From contig NC_089320.1 in NCBI RefSeq assembly GCF_036669915.1, positions 19,791,982-19,855,981 on the forward strand: a stretch of DNA of 64,000 nt, in the 5' to 3' direction. Positions 36,201 to 48,100 of the stretch are shown one piece after another (the first letter of the stretch is position 1; every line of letters begins with the position of its first letter). The stretch is from Pocillopora verrucosa (Eukaryota > Cnidaria > Anthozoa > Scleractinia > Pocilloporidae). The translations under genes and the position numbers were made by a program. The notes under the pieces are model-generated. The model was not told the DNA's origin, did no database searches, and saw only the letters and a list, made by a program, of their open reading frames with translations.

Positions 36201-38308
36201 AAACCCGGAGGGCTGTTTATCATCCAAAACAGTTGGATAAAAATAACTCGTTACTGATAGTAATCAAAGATTTACTTTGACTAGATCTCCTTCTTCTTAA
36301 TTTTGATGAACATTAGTAAATATAAGACATCATGTTGATACTCGATTTGTGCATTAAGCCTTTCACTCCCAAGATCTATTTAGTAATTCTCCTTACTATC
36401 TGCCATACAATTCTTATAATGTTAGTTCTGAGAATTTGGTATTGGATCAACTAATAATCTCATAATTGATATTCTTCTCTATTCTCATCACCTGCCTGCT
36501 TGATATTGTATTGATATTGTAAGGAGAAATTCTGTCTTGGTCACTTGTGGGAGTGAAAGGGTTAAGCATCCTCTGAAGGTTTCCTAATTTTGAGATCTAG
36601 AATTATAAGAAATTTAGATTTTGGGAGTAAAATTTTTTTGTCAAAATGTATTCTGAAAAAAACAAAAAAAAACTGTACTGGCCCCTTGGACTTGATATAT
36701 CTAGAATGTTGCTAAGAAATGGGAAACACCAAGACTAAATTGTAAGTGCACTAAACTTAGGATTGACAAGTCTCAGTTACAGTAATAGCTAAGGTAATAA
36801 TGTTCTGGTCTCTTGCAGGGTACACCACTCTCAATATCTCTAAGGAGTAAAAATGGGTATTACTGAACCATCAGAAAACAATTTGAAAAAACGCTAGGTG
36901 TCAACTTCAGTGTGTTGACTTCCATTCAGAAGAAATGGTAATAAACCTTGTTCCCCCAGCCATGCCATTGTAACTATGACAAAGCTGTAGCTGCTGTGCA
37001 TCTTGAATACACACACACATTTTTTTCATTTGCAACATGTCTGCACCAAATGAACTTACTTGAAACAAAAGTCAGCAGCATGAACATAATATCTGCAGAG
37101 TGAACCATCAATGGGAGGAGTTGCTGCAAATTTCATGTCTGGACATAAATTATACCGTCCTTCCTTACAGAATGAGCACTGACGACAACCAGCACCAGGT
37201 TCAATAGCTACTCTATCACCTAACACAGTGATGCAACAAAATTAAATTATTCTGCGTAGGTACTGACATATCAAGCATCTATATGCTAATAAGAAACTCT
37301 TTTAAAAAACATAACCAAATGGGGCTGATACTTGATGACATGGACTGAATTGGCTGCACTGTAATTAGAATAAAATTTCTCAACTATCTTGTCCCTTGGA
37401 GAACTCATCACACTAACCAACTTTAAGATGTGTCACCCCTTCACCAACAGCAGATACCACTCCACTTGATTCATGTCCAAGGACCATGGGTGCTGTGAGG
37501 ATAAAATCTCCAATTCTTCCCTTCTTCCAGTAATGCACATCTGAACCACAGATCCCAACTGCATGCATCTGAATTTGCACCTCTATAGTTTGTCCAAAAA
37601 AAGTATTTCAAAATTTCTAACATGTAATTTGCGGAAAAAAATCAATTCTAAGCACTGAAGTATAATTTGAAAAAGGAGCAACTTCAGAATACCCCGCAAC
37701 TCATTTACATGTCATTGAATAAGAATAGCGTCTGTTGTGTTATGCCTCGATCTTCAAAGCTTCCCGACACATGTAAGTGAGGCGGACCAGAGTTGCGGGG
37801 TATTCTGAAATTTAGCCTTGAAAAATGTATTTTAAACTACGAGACCAGTTGAAGAGAATATCATGGACAAATCTAACCTCGCCTTGTCGTCTTAAATGTT
37901 CGAGTTGTTTTGCCTGTTTTTGCGTGACTCACAACGTCACATGACTGATCCTCGTATTGGTTATTTTTTGTAGATCATCCAGCGTTATATTCCAATAATA
38001 ATGTAATTATGGAGAGAATGTTAAGGTAATTCAAGAGGAAAATCAATAAGCAGCTACGAGTGCGTTGTTTCACGCAAGAAATTGCTTCAAGAAAGGAAAA
38101 ATCGAGGAGACAAAGTGAAAAGTTTAGAGACACCTACCGCCCTTGCCAGGTTGTGGGATAGGGCGTTCTTCCTGTGAAAGGAGAACGAACAATTTGTTTC
38201 GAGATCATAGATTTAGAATGCCAGAGGAATTATAATAGCATGCTTTCTTACCAAGCTAAGATCGTCAACTTTACGAAGCACAGCGGAAAGATTGCCTTTA
38301 GTAACCAT
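33201..38308 (-). CDS. SORD: Sorbitol dehydrogenase
   Basis: Nine exons: 38308-38252, 38171-38138, 37582-37418, 37219-37060, 35622-35504, 35196-35131, 34658-34483, 33889-33768 and 33369-33201; 1068 bases, 355 aa (human 357). It is a zinc-dependent medium-chain dehydrogenase that oxidises sorbitol to fructose with NAD+ in the polyol pathway. Catalytic zinc ligands are visible: Cys42 in [10 protein letters not shown] and His67-Glu68 in VLGHE. The Rossmann turn is CGAGPIG, and the acidic residue that binds NAD ribose is in AITDIDEGR. The C-terminal half follows human SORD closely ([35 protein letters not shown]). Unlike human SORD it has Cys97, Cys100, Cys103 and Cys111 at the structural-zinc lobe. 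Introns carry several MITEs. The start gives [19 protein letters not shown], in register with the human N terminus. Confidence 0.96.
34145..34354. repeat. Palindromic MITE in SORD intron (second subfamily)
   Basis: Starts TAACCCTAAAAC and ends GTAAAGGGTTA. The interior 'GACTGGTTTTTAATGTCTCC' and 'TGTCAGACAAATTCTCC' belong to the subfamily seen at 46889. Confidence 0.78.
34924..35097. repeat. Palindromic MITE in SORD intron
   Basis: Starts ATAACCCTTTCACTCTCAAG, ends GAGGGTTAAAG. It resembles the copies at 36356 and 50939 but has lost part of its right end. Confidence 0.78.
36356..36565. repeat. Palindromic MITE in SORD intron
   Basis: Starts AAGCCTTTCACTCCCAAGAT and ends GTGGGAGTGAAAGGGTTAA, with a clear terminal inverted repeat. 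Confidence 0.85.
37683..37809. mobile_element. Short TIR element in SORD intron 2
   Basis: A perfect 19-bp inverted repeat, TTCAGAATACCCCGCAACT (37683-37701), is answered by its complement at 37791-37809. A weaker inner palindrome surrounds ACATGT. It has no coding capacity, so I infer a non-autonomous transposon unrelated to the other families here. Confidence 0.85.
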
Positions 38309-39631
38309 TGTTCCAACCTTTGTAGCAAAAACTTGAGAGGAAATGATCCAATCTGCGTCTCAACCCACGGGAGGCTGGACTCTAGTCCAAACTCAACCTC
38401 ATTCCCAGGGTCCTCTCTCGTTCTCTCCGAGCGGACCTTGGGAACGGGGTTGGTTTAGACTGTTCTGCTCGTGTGATGTTACGGTGACTTTTGGCTACGT
38501 GACGTGTGGACACGGCCATATTGTAGATAGCTCTTACCAGATTGTTTTAACTGATATCACATATAAAATCAACTTTTTGCCATGACTATGCTCCAGAAAT
38601 CGTTCACCTTTCTTTCTGGGCCCTAAGAGTTCACTTGATTTTTGCAACAAATCTCAGGGTTTTGATATTGTAAGGAGAAATTACTTACTTATCACTTTTG
38701 GTGGTTAAGAAGGCGTAGTTATCATACAATCCCTGAAGTTCTTCTTATTCAGACCCTTTGCTCCACATTAGCTTCACTCCCAAGGTGGTAAATCTAACTG
38801 CTAGTTCGTTTCCTGCAAGTCTATCAGAGTTGTTCCTATAATAAAATTGCTTATGGAATAACAAGGATATGAGTCAAGAAGGAATGGTGAAATAGAGAGA
38901 ATATAGGGGCTTGATGAGTCTTCCATACTGCACATGCATAGCTAAATTTCAGGGGCTACTCTGACTCAGATGGTACAAAAGCATTGTTTTGCCATTTAGG
39001 GTCTCCAGTTTATTTCCAAGGCTTATCTTCACATCAGTACAAGCCCTAACAAGACTTCTCCTGAGGTCATTATTACAAATGCAACACCATAGCATCCAAA
39101 TTGAATTTCTGTGAAATGGAATATTCAAAATTTGATATATCAGCTAGGTTTTTCTTTTGAAAAGAGATACAAGAAAAATCACCTTTAATACAGGGAAAAT
39201 TCCAACAAATACATATTTGTTAAGTCTAGCGTAGCTTCAAATTTTCTCCTTTAAGTTTTGGCCTAATTTAACTTTCAATTCCACCCCATTATCAGCTGGC
39301 CTTATGAGCATCAAGTATTAAGCTGTTAATTCAGAATAATTAGAAAATTTAGAGGGGATAAATTTAATGAAGTCAATAAAGTAAACTACTTTAGCAATGT
39401 GCAAATATTCACCTAGATGTAACATAAAGGTGTCTTTACAGCTATTAAGTTCCACAAATGTTCATCAGAAAATATGAACTGGAAAGTTTATGGTTCTATA
39501 TATTTTGTTCTGGATCATTTGGCATAAATAATGGAAGACTATGGCAACCAAACAAGGTCACCATTCATTGCGTAAATTTCAAAGCTAAATAAACATTATA
39601 GTATTAGGCTTTTTTAAAGACTTGCTGTTTC
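38309..39631. other. Spacer between SORD and ANAPC4
   Basis: Presumed SORD promoter and ANAPC4 3' untranslated region, with the short palindrome at 38393-38455. I see no coding exon. Confidence 0.55.
38393..38455. repeat. Short palindromic element
   Basis: AACCTCATTCCCAGGGTCC (38395-38413) is mirrored by GGACCTTGGGAACGGGGTT (38433-38451) around a 19-base loop. It lies less than 100 bases upstream of the SORD start codon. Confidence 0.75.
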
Positions 39632-41920
39632 TCACTGCTTTTCTTCAAAAGCATTATCTAATTCTTCATTTTCAGGTTCATCATCATCTGCTTCATCATC
39701 TTCGGCATCCATATCAAACAATCGAACATTTCTCTGTGAAGCTGACAATACACATGACACCTTACGTGTTCCACTGACAGCCAAAGACCCAGCCTTCATG
39801 CCAATCAGCTTTCGATAATGAGTAATTCTTGACCCTACAGTAATTCCTGGAGGTTGAGATAACTGATTGATGTATGTCTGCTTTGCTTGAGCAATGTCTA
39901 CAAAGTCTTTATCATCAAGGAATTGATAAGGAACTTGAGCCAAAATTGATGTCCCTTCTGTTTCACTGTCATCATCATCACCACTAATGCCATCAACTTC
40001 CTGTTGCTGAAGCAAAACAGTTAAATACTCAGAGTCATAGAACATGACATGCAAGAATGAGTATTTCATTGTTTTAGTGTCACATGGTAAATGATCAACA
40101 CAAATCCTTGCAAAAAACAATCTGTGCTCATTCGCCTTGATAGAAATGATACACAGTTTATTTCTATCAGGAAAGACCAAAAGTGGATGTAAAGGACCTC
40201 CTATCTGTGCTAAACAAAAGGGTGACTGCTCACTTTTGCTCATCTCATAGAGTGGAGAACAGTTCCAACAAGAGATAGCTTTGCTAATGACACTAATTGG
40301 TTCAGTGAAAACCTTCTTAAGGTGTCCATGGAGCTTCCCAGAAAGAATGACCAGTGACTCTGTTGACTCATCAGGTATCAGCAATGGACTTGACTTCAGT
40401 GCTGGATGATTCTCCACAAACTTGGCCCAGTCATTGTTTCCAAATGGAGGCTTCACTGTAAGTGGCTTTGGATCAAAGTACTGGCCAACTCTCTCCAAGG
40501 TAAACTTTCCTTGACTGTTGACCACAAGCTGATCTTGAATGAAGTTTGATACAAGCATGATTTCTTGCTGGCTTCTCTGTTTCACAAAGTCTGGAATTTC
40601 TGCATCAGACAAACTCAGTATAATATAGTAAAGCCATTGAAAGAATGCTTTAAAGCTCTTGAGGCTGGTTTCAATTACTAAGACAAGCTCTTGTGTTTTC
40701 AACATGATGGAGCCAAGACTTGATACAGCCGCTTGGATGTCAAAATCAGAAAGACCCAATTCACCAAACTGCTCAAACCATCGTGACATTCCATGTATCT
40801 CCGTGATATGAAACAGCAGGGATTGTGCCACACACTGTAAGTGTTTCAGTGCCAAATTTTGAATACTAGAATAAGAATTTTCAATGCTATGACCAAGCTT
40901 CTTGAGGCCTTTTTCTGTCAGATCATGGATAAGGAAAGTCTGCAACTCAGGGCTGGTCACACCACAAGTGAGCAATGTCAGAAATTCACCACTGACACTT
41001 GAGCCAGCTGTCAAACGCTCAGCAGCAAACTCTGTCAACTTGGTGTCCATTTCCAGAAGTATGTCTTCCCAAGCATCAGACATGGCCTGCAAGGTGTTAT
41101 CGAAGTAATCCATCAAGTTGGTGACCTCACCCATTTTCTTGGCAACTACTGCAAGTTCAAGACACCTTGATGACAGTAACCCAGAGTCATACAATATCAG
41201 TGTCACCACTTGTTTATCAGATCCTGGGACAGATGTCTTGACAACAGCTGAGAGCACCCTTAAGTCATGCGACACACTGATACTGATGACTTCACTTTCA
41301 GAGTGCTTTGGCAAGACATCAACTGTATTAAGAGAAGCACAGAGAAAAATCCCATAGAGAAATAAATGAATTTTCCCTTTATCATCGCCGATGGCTAACA
41401 CGCTCAACTCGTCAGGCAGACACTTCATTTTTTTATGATCATCTGAGCCCTCTTGTGAGACTTCTTTGTAAAACAGAGCTCCTGTGGATTTTGGTAGATG
41501 AGAAATCGAAGGCAGATAAAGTTCTGACTTTTCCACGAAAAACGGCAAATTTTTCTCAGCTGATTCGTCATTTGACACCTTCTCTTTTCCTTCTTCTATC
41601 CAATCTAAGGACATAGGCGTCGATTCTATTTCAGTTTTGTGAACACATTCAGCGTTTTCAATATCGAATAACTTGATTTTCCCATCAATGAAAGCAACAG
41701 CTAAGATTTTTCCGTCCGGTCTCCAAGCCACAGATACAGCTCGACCTTCAGCGGCGGAAATCAGCCACACTCGCTTCCACGACAACCTTTGCAACCAAAC
41801 TTCTCCCTCGACTGTCACAAGAGCCAGCAAATCCATCTTTGGCGACCATTTTTGATAGAGAATTTCAGCAGAACATGGTTTGTCTTCGAGCTGCCTAAAT
41901 GATCCGTATGCTCCCGCCAT
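39632..41920 (-). CDS. ANAPC4: Anaphase-promoting complex subunit 4, single exon
   Basis: One uninterrupted frame of 762 aa (human 808), ATG at 41920 and stop at 39632-39634. The APC4 protein is a scaffold subunit of the anaphase-promoting complex, the nuclear ubiquitin ligase that destroys cyclins and securin; it joins APC1 and APC5 in the platform. The N terminus shows the APC4 WD40 signature: ILYQKWSPKMDLLALVTVEG, SWKRVWLISA, VAWRPDGKILAVAFIDGKIK and the WxE-type SLDWIEE. A long helical domain follows (about 230-460), then a second beta-propeller half (about 470-735) and a very acidic tail (EDDEADDDEPENEELDNA). There are no internal stops or frameshifts, so it looks functional. Vertebrate ANAPC4 genes are split into many exons, so the lack of introns is unusual. 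It is head to head with ARMC2. Confidence 0.95.
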   Translation of the reverse strand: MAGAYGSFRQLEDKPCSAEILYQKWSPKMDLLALVTVEGEVWLQRLSWKRVWLISAAEGRAVSVAWRPDGKILAVAFIDGKIKLFDIENAECVHKTEIESTPMSLDWIEEGKEKVSNDESAEKNLPFFVEKSELYLPSISHLPKSTGALFYKEVSQEGSDDHKKMKCLPDELSVLAIGDDKGKIHLFLYGIFLCASLNTVDVLPKHSESEVISISVSHDLRVLSAVVKTSVPGSDKQVVTLILYDSGLLSSRCLELAVVAKKMGEVTNLMDYFDNTLQAMSDAWEDILLEMDTKLTEFAAERLTAGSSVSGEFLTLLTCGVTSPELQTFLIHDLTEKGLKKLGHSIENSYSSIQNLALKHLQCVAQSLLFHITEIHGMSRWFEQFGELGLSDFDIQAAVSSLGSIMLKTQELVLVIETSLKSFKAFFQWLYYIILSLSDAEIPDFVKQRSQQEIMLVSNFIQDQLVVNSQGKFTLERVGQYFDPKPLTVKPPFGNNDWAKFVENHPALKSSPLLIPDESTESLVILSGKLHGHLKKVFTEPISVISKAISCWNCSPLYEMSKSEQSPFCLAQIGGPLHPLLVFPDRNKLCIISIKANEHRLFFARICVDHLPCDTKTMKYSFLHVMFYDSEYLTVLLQQQEVDGISGDDDDSETEGTSILAQVPYQFLDDKDFVDIAQAKQTYINQLSQPPGITVGSRITHYRKLIGMKAGSLAVSGTRKVSCVLSASQRNVRLFDMDAEDDEADDDEPENEELDNAFEEKQ

Positions 41921-42148
41921 TTTCTAATTGAAAATTACGACTGCTGACTTAAAAGATTTCTGTCGCATTCGAACGCAGGAACGAGGCTCAAGCACGAAAA
42001 CGAGTTTACCGAGTTTCGGCCAAGGCGTTCTTAGGAACGAAGGAAAAATTGAACATATGGAAACTACAAAATATCGTTTGACGATGTTCATGATATTGTG
42101 TCTACCTTTCATAGATGGAAGGATGTAGCTGAACTTTTCCAGGCATTG
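41921..42148. promoter_or_regulatory. Bidirectional promoter region of ANAPC4 and ARMC2
   Basis: Only 228 bases separate the two start codons, which point away from each other, so the two promoters must share this stretch or lie within transcribed sequence. I see no clear TATA box at a fixed position. The role is inferred from gene layout. Confidence 0.6.
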
Positions 42149-45100
42149 ATGGATCCAACACCAGCGCAGAAATCGCGGAGAGGCGAGAAAACCTCCAGCC
42201 GGCCATTCTATGCGACCGACGGGCAAACGAGTGCAAATATTATCTCTGAGGCTAGAACTTCCCTTCGTCCTTTGGACACGAAAAGGCCCTTTACACCAGT
42301 AGAATCCAATAGAACATTATTCAGAGGAAGTGCTGTGAAGCCTTACGAAGGAAGGCCGCCGTCTGCATTCAGGTAATCGTGCTTCATTCTTTTTGACAGC
42401 ACTTCATCACCGACTAGCTTACGAATGTTTATTTTTGGGACAGAACTGTTTGCAAATGTAGATTATTATTCTTGCTGATTATAGTTTTGTTTATTGTAAA
42501 TATAGTAAATTGAAAAGTCAGAATATGCTTTAATGAGGTCTTTGGATGTTAATGGCTGATATTTGACCGCAAAATTCGAATTCTGTAGTTGTTTTCGAAT
42601 ATGCACAAACATTATGACCTGTTCTCGATTCTTGAGAGCAAACAGTTCAAAAGTAACCACGCTTTGCACACAGGTGTTTAAGTCGTTGACGGAAATTAAT
42701 TTGTGTGGCTTAGGAAGGTGCAAAAAATGCTCTTTTACCCTGTATTAACTAAAACATCAACAAAAGACCTGATCAAAGAGTGTGAAACTGTCTAGAAATT
42801 TGTGGGACAATTAAAACCATAGGGTAATTCTCTACATGCAAAAGTAAACAATTTATTATTAAGGATATCAGGGTTGAAGGTCATTCCTCTGAAATCTGAA
42901 TTGAACAAGGATGATTATAATACCTTTAGTTAATAACAGTTCCCAGTTGTTAGGTGGTGAACATGGTTACCAGTTGCATAAAAACACTGTCCTTCAGCCA
43001 AGTGTTGAAACGAACATCTCTACACCTGTGAGATTCTGATTTATTGGTTTGATTAAGTATTATCCAACCCCAGAACAACGTAGACCAGGGTTCAACCATT
43101 TCAATCTCAGGAGGGATCAAAAGTTAATTTCTCGTTTCAATAGTAATATATTGTTAAGCAAAAAAGTTAAGAGGAAAGAAAAATATAAAACTATTAGATA
43201 TCGATTGACCTAACACTAAATTCTCATAGTTAAAATAATGTGAAAAGAAGTGTCAATATTGAGATGTAGGGAGTAAGTGTATCAAATAGTTGTATGGGAA
43301 CTTAAGGGTCATTTGATAAGTTTAAGTATTCTTATTATGTGTTTGCTGGATAATGTGTAGATATTATAGTGAGAAGTTACATGTTAATCACTTCCAAGAG
43401 TTTAAGGGTTGCATGTGGTAGCACCTGGTTTATACTCAGCAATTTGTACAATAAGATCATGATGATATATATTCATGAGGTTTGCTAAATTCATTTCAGA
43501 TAGTTGTGTTTATTCTTCACTCCATTTACATGTATACCATTGGTAGTACATTACTGGTTAACCAAAAGTGGAAAGAAAGAGGTTATTTAATTTAAAGAAC
43601 CTGTGATCAAGAAATGACAATGTAGCTCTTGAGTAAGGAAGGACAGAAAAATTCAGCCATTTTTAAATGTGCAGATAATTTTAATATTCTAAAGAAAGCA
43701 GTTGGAATGAGCACAATGCAAAACCAACAAATGAAATGTTGAAGCTTCAATCTTTCAAGTTATTGATTTTAAGAAATAAAACCATTTTAAGCCACTGCAA
43801 ACTTCCTTCTTACAGCTTAGGTAGCTACCAGTCTGAAGGAGAATCCTCGCGTCCTCCATCAGGGAGGAGGTTAACTCCTATAGATGATGCTCCACAGCTT
43901 CCAGGGCCACCAGTTCCCTCCCCACCCTCTGGTGTGGTGAGTAGACCATGGACATAATTTTTATAATTTTCATGTCTGTCTTCCATTGCACAAGAGAAAA
44001 TAGGACAGTTAAAAATAACAGCACTCCTCCAAGAAATTATAGCTAGGGATCTAGGTTTGCAATATCTGTGAAGGTTTGATTACTTAAGCTGTATTGTAAT
44101 AAAAACTATTTCTTTTAGCCCATGGGTAAATCCAGAAGACCCCTAAGATCATCTTTGTCAGGTTCTGGTGAAGACCTAAATGCTGAAAAACTCAGCCAGA
44201 AGCTTCGTAAAGCTGCACTAGGACAAGGCAGAGATGCAAGAGCAGAACTTTCTCCATCTCCTCCAAAAAGGGGGTCTTTTTCTGGCACTCCGCCTCATAT
44301 GGGTGAGCCTCTGAGGCGTACCTCATCAGAAATATTCCCTACCCCACCAACAGTGTCAAAAGATGTAGTTAGTTCAAGGAGAGTTAGAAGTGGACCGAAA
44401 GAACGCTGCTCTCCTGTTATTGATTCTGTCACTCGTGTGAAAAGTGGTCCTTTGGAGCGAGGTGATCCTACTGGGGTTGGAAATGAACAAGTTGATGCTC
44501 AGAGTTGTTCATCTTCAGAGCGAAGGAAAAAATCAGCAGAGAGGAGTGGTAGTGGTGATAAAAGGAGGAAAAAATCTCAAGCAGATGATGATAAACCAAA
44601 AGATGAACTTGTCTCTTACTATGAAGAGAATGTCAAGCCACTTCTCACTCAAATGGAGGAAAGGTTTGCAGAGAAAAATATGAAAGAACTGTGTCAAGAC
44701 TGTTTAAAATTATGGAATGCATTAGAAAAGAAAGGCCTAATTGGAAAGGCCAGTGGAAGTTTTTCTGCAAGAAGAAGAGGAGAAATTTTACGGACAGTTT
44801 TTAAGTTCTTGGATCTCAGTGACCCAAGGTTGCTTTTAAGACTTGGCAGGTTAATTCTTGCGGTGAGTGATTTAATGATTTTTCAATGTGAGGCTGAAAA
44901 TTTAATCACAGACTGTATGCCGCAATCTTTGTCCCCCTGGATGACGTGGCTACTTACAGTGCCTATCTCCACCTATGGGTATTCAGTAAAGTGTTACAGA
45001 CTCACAGAGAGTTGATGAAATACTGGTGGACATGGTGACATTTACAAATACTCTTAACCAGATGATACACTGTGTTTTTCTCGGTTTAAATCTCACTGTA

Positions 45101-48100
45101 AACAACTGGTTTTATCTCCCTCACAAACAGTTTCTTGCTCTTGCAATTCTTGCATATGGTCAAGTCCATATATGCAAGTAACTCATGCACAGTCCTCCCC
45201 ACAAGGGAGGGGTGAGCTGAAAACTCTTGCACATGTGGTTAGTGGTACCTGGGATGGGCTAGCACCCTACCCATTAATCAAATTTAATTAATCATATATT
45301 GTATGTAATTCCTCCTCATAGTGTCAGCCTTGAATTGAACATTAACCCTTCAACTCCCAAGATCTGATTGTCAATTCTCCTCTCTAGCTGTTAGACTTTT
45401 CCTACTAAATTAGTGATGAGAATTTGGTGTTAGATCAAGATGACAACTTTGACATGATAAGTTTAAGTATTCTCATCGCCTGTTTACGGGATAATGTGTA
45501 TAAATTATAAGGAGAAGTTGCATGTAAATCACTTCTGGGAGTCAAAGGGTTAAGGTCATGAGAAGAAAGGAAATGATGGCCAAATAAAAAAATTCTTGAT
45601 TTTTTAATGAGAAATTCTCCTTGTTAAATACCATAGGAAATTTATAGAGAACAGTATGGAGAATATGCATACTGATGTTAGAGTGTAAAGGGTTAAGTTC
45701 TGGTTGGATGAGCCTTTTGCCTTGATCACTTTATGTTTACCTTGCTTCTGCTTTGAGATTTTGATGAAATAACCTTGTCATTTTTTTTTTTCAACCTTTC
45801 TTGATTTTCTTTCATTGTAGATGAAGGTGACTGGTAACAATTTAACCAATGTATGTATGGTGGTTTACAAAGTGGCAAAAACAGAGAAAAATGATCAGTT
45901 ATTTCTGGAAGAAGACATTTTAAGTAAGATGAGAACCTTTTATTTGGTTGTTTATAGAATGGTTGTTGAGCCCAGTGTAATTTTATTTCCATTGTGCAAT
46001 TTAAATATCTGTAAGAACTTGTAGTGGTTAAAATTCTGGGCAGAAGCTTCTGCTTTTTTTGTTTTTGGGATTGCCCACTCATATCCAGCGCAAGAAAAAT
46101 CAGTTAATAATTTTTGAACAATGTTGGCAATAAAGTTGAAAAAAAGCAGCAGAAGACAGTCAAAACAAAGAAAACACGAACTACTCTGGTAAGTTTATTG
46201 TGCTACAAAAGCAGTGGGCTTTCTTCCCAGCTCTCAAAATAAAAAGGTAATTCTTGATTCTTATCATTGAAGACATTTTTGCTACACACTGAATCCTTTA
46301 TTGAACAAGCCTGTTAGGTTAAGATGGCTGGATATTTGCCTCATTTGTTTCTTTTTTCTTGCGTTTTTATGGACTGAGACAAAGTTTAGGTCCTTAAAAA
46401 TGCAAAAAAGAACTTGGCTTTTATCCAGCCATCTTGACCTCACACTTGCTCAATAATGCATATGTATCAGATAAACCAGTTGAGTATATTAAGTACTGGC
46501 AGCTGTGCAACTTATTTTTTTGCAGAAAATCTTAAAAGTTAACAGAATTTTGCTTTGCATTTTTTTCCAGAGAGTCTGGTAGACACTTTGAAAAGCTGTG
46601 AAATAGGAAATCACCATGATGCATTAGTTTACACTGCTGGAGCTATTAAACATCTTTCAAGCAATAATCACACAGTTCAAAAGGAGTTAGTCTCTCTGGA
46701 TGGCATTGAGGGTTTAGCACAAATTCTTGACACTATAAGTAAAGATGTAAGTTTACCAGGTGATCTTGGTGATTTTGATAAAAATTCCTCGGCATTTCAT
46801 CAGTGGTAGTGTCTTCCTTTCTTCTTAGTCCTTTTTGATATGGTAAATTTAATGTATTGATAGTGTCTTTTAGAACCCTCTTTTTAATCCTTTAAACCCT
46901 AAGAGTGACCAACATCTAATTTCTCCTTACAGTAACGCATTAATTAAAATCACCAGAATAAAGGAAATGATCACCTAGCTAAGATGCTGTTGTTGTTAAA
47001 AAAATTCTACTCGTCAGTACCAAAAGAAATGTTAAGAGCAGAGTTTGGAGAATTTAAATACCTTGATGTAAAGGTATAAAGGGTTATCACTGACAATCCT
47101 TGTTGGCCATTCTGAGAATCATACATTTATACGTTCCTTTAAGAGAACAGTTTTCTCTTTATTACATAGTAGGTGGAAGCTAGTCTTCTGACTCTATAAT
47201 TATGTTACCATCACTAAGTTCACATTACTGTGCATCATTGTCTCATGTAATTTTAGAAATGAAACAAAATTTGATGTGGTGTCTGATTTTTGTTTTGTGA
47301 CAGGTGTTAATGACTATGAAAGGGAATTCACAGTTTGCCAGTTTGCTGGTTCAGGTATTTTTAAAGATTATTCTTAGTATTTTATTATTGACATTTGTTT
47401 TTATTGCGGCTTATAGTTTGAATTGACACTTTAACTTCAGAAGTGATGAACATCTAACTTCTCCTGCAATATCCATACATTATCCAGCCAACAGGTAATG
47501 GGAATACTCAAACATGTCAAGTAGAAGTTGAAGTCTTGATCTAACACCAAATTCTCATCACTAATTTAAAAGTAAATATGTAATAGCTGGAGGGGAGAAT
47601 TGACTATCAGATCTTGGGAGTTAAAGGGTTAACAGCATATTTGGGATCTTGGTTTGAGATACTAACAGAAACACTTACTGCCTACTCTACAGTCAATTCA
47701 AACTTGGTTAAAATACCTCTGACCAAATGTTGAGGCTTCTCTACAGGTAACTGGAGCACTAAGGAACCTTGCTGATGTCTCTGGAGCCAGAGAGCTGTTT
47801 GTTAGCACATGTGTAGTTAGAAACTTGGCAATAGTTTTGGGACCATATTCATCTGACAGTGAAGTGGTGTGGAATGTATGCCGTGCATTGAGGTGAGGTT
47901 GCAATTGCTACAAATGTGTGATACAGATGGTGACCTGTGGTTCTGATTGGCTTTTTCACTCTTACATCAGCATGCATATTCTCCATACTGTTCTCTGTAC
48001 ATGCTGACAAGGAGAGTTTGTTCAATAATCAAGAGCTTCTTTAGTTGGTAATCATTTCCTTTTTCTTGTGACCTTAGTTTACAATTTGAGGTGGTTATTA

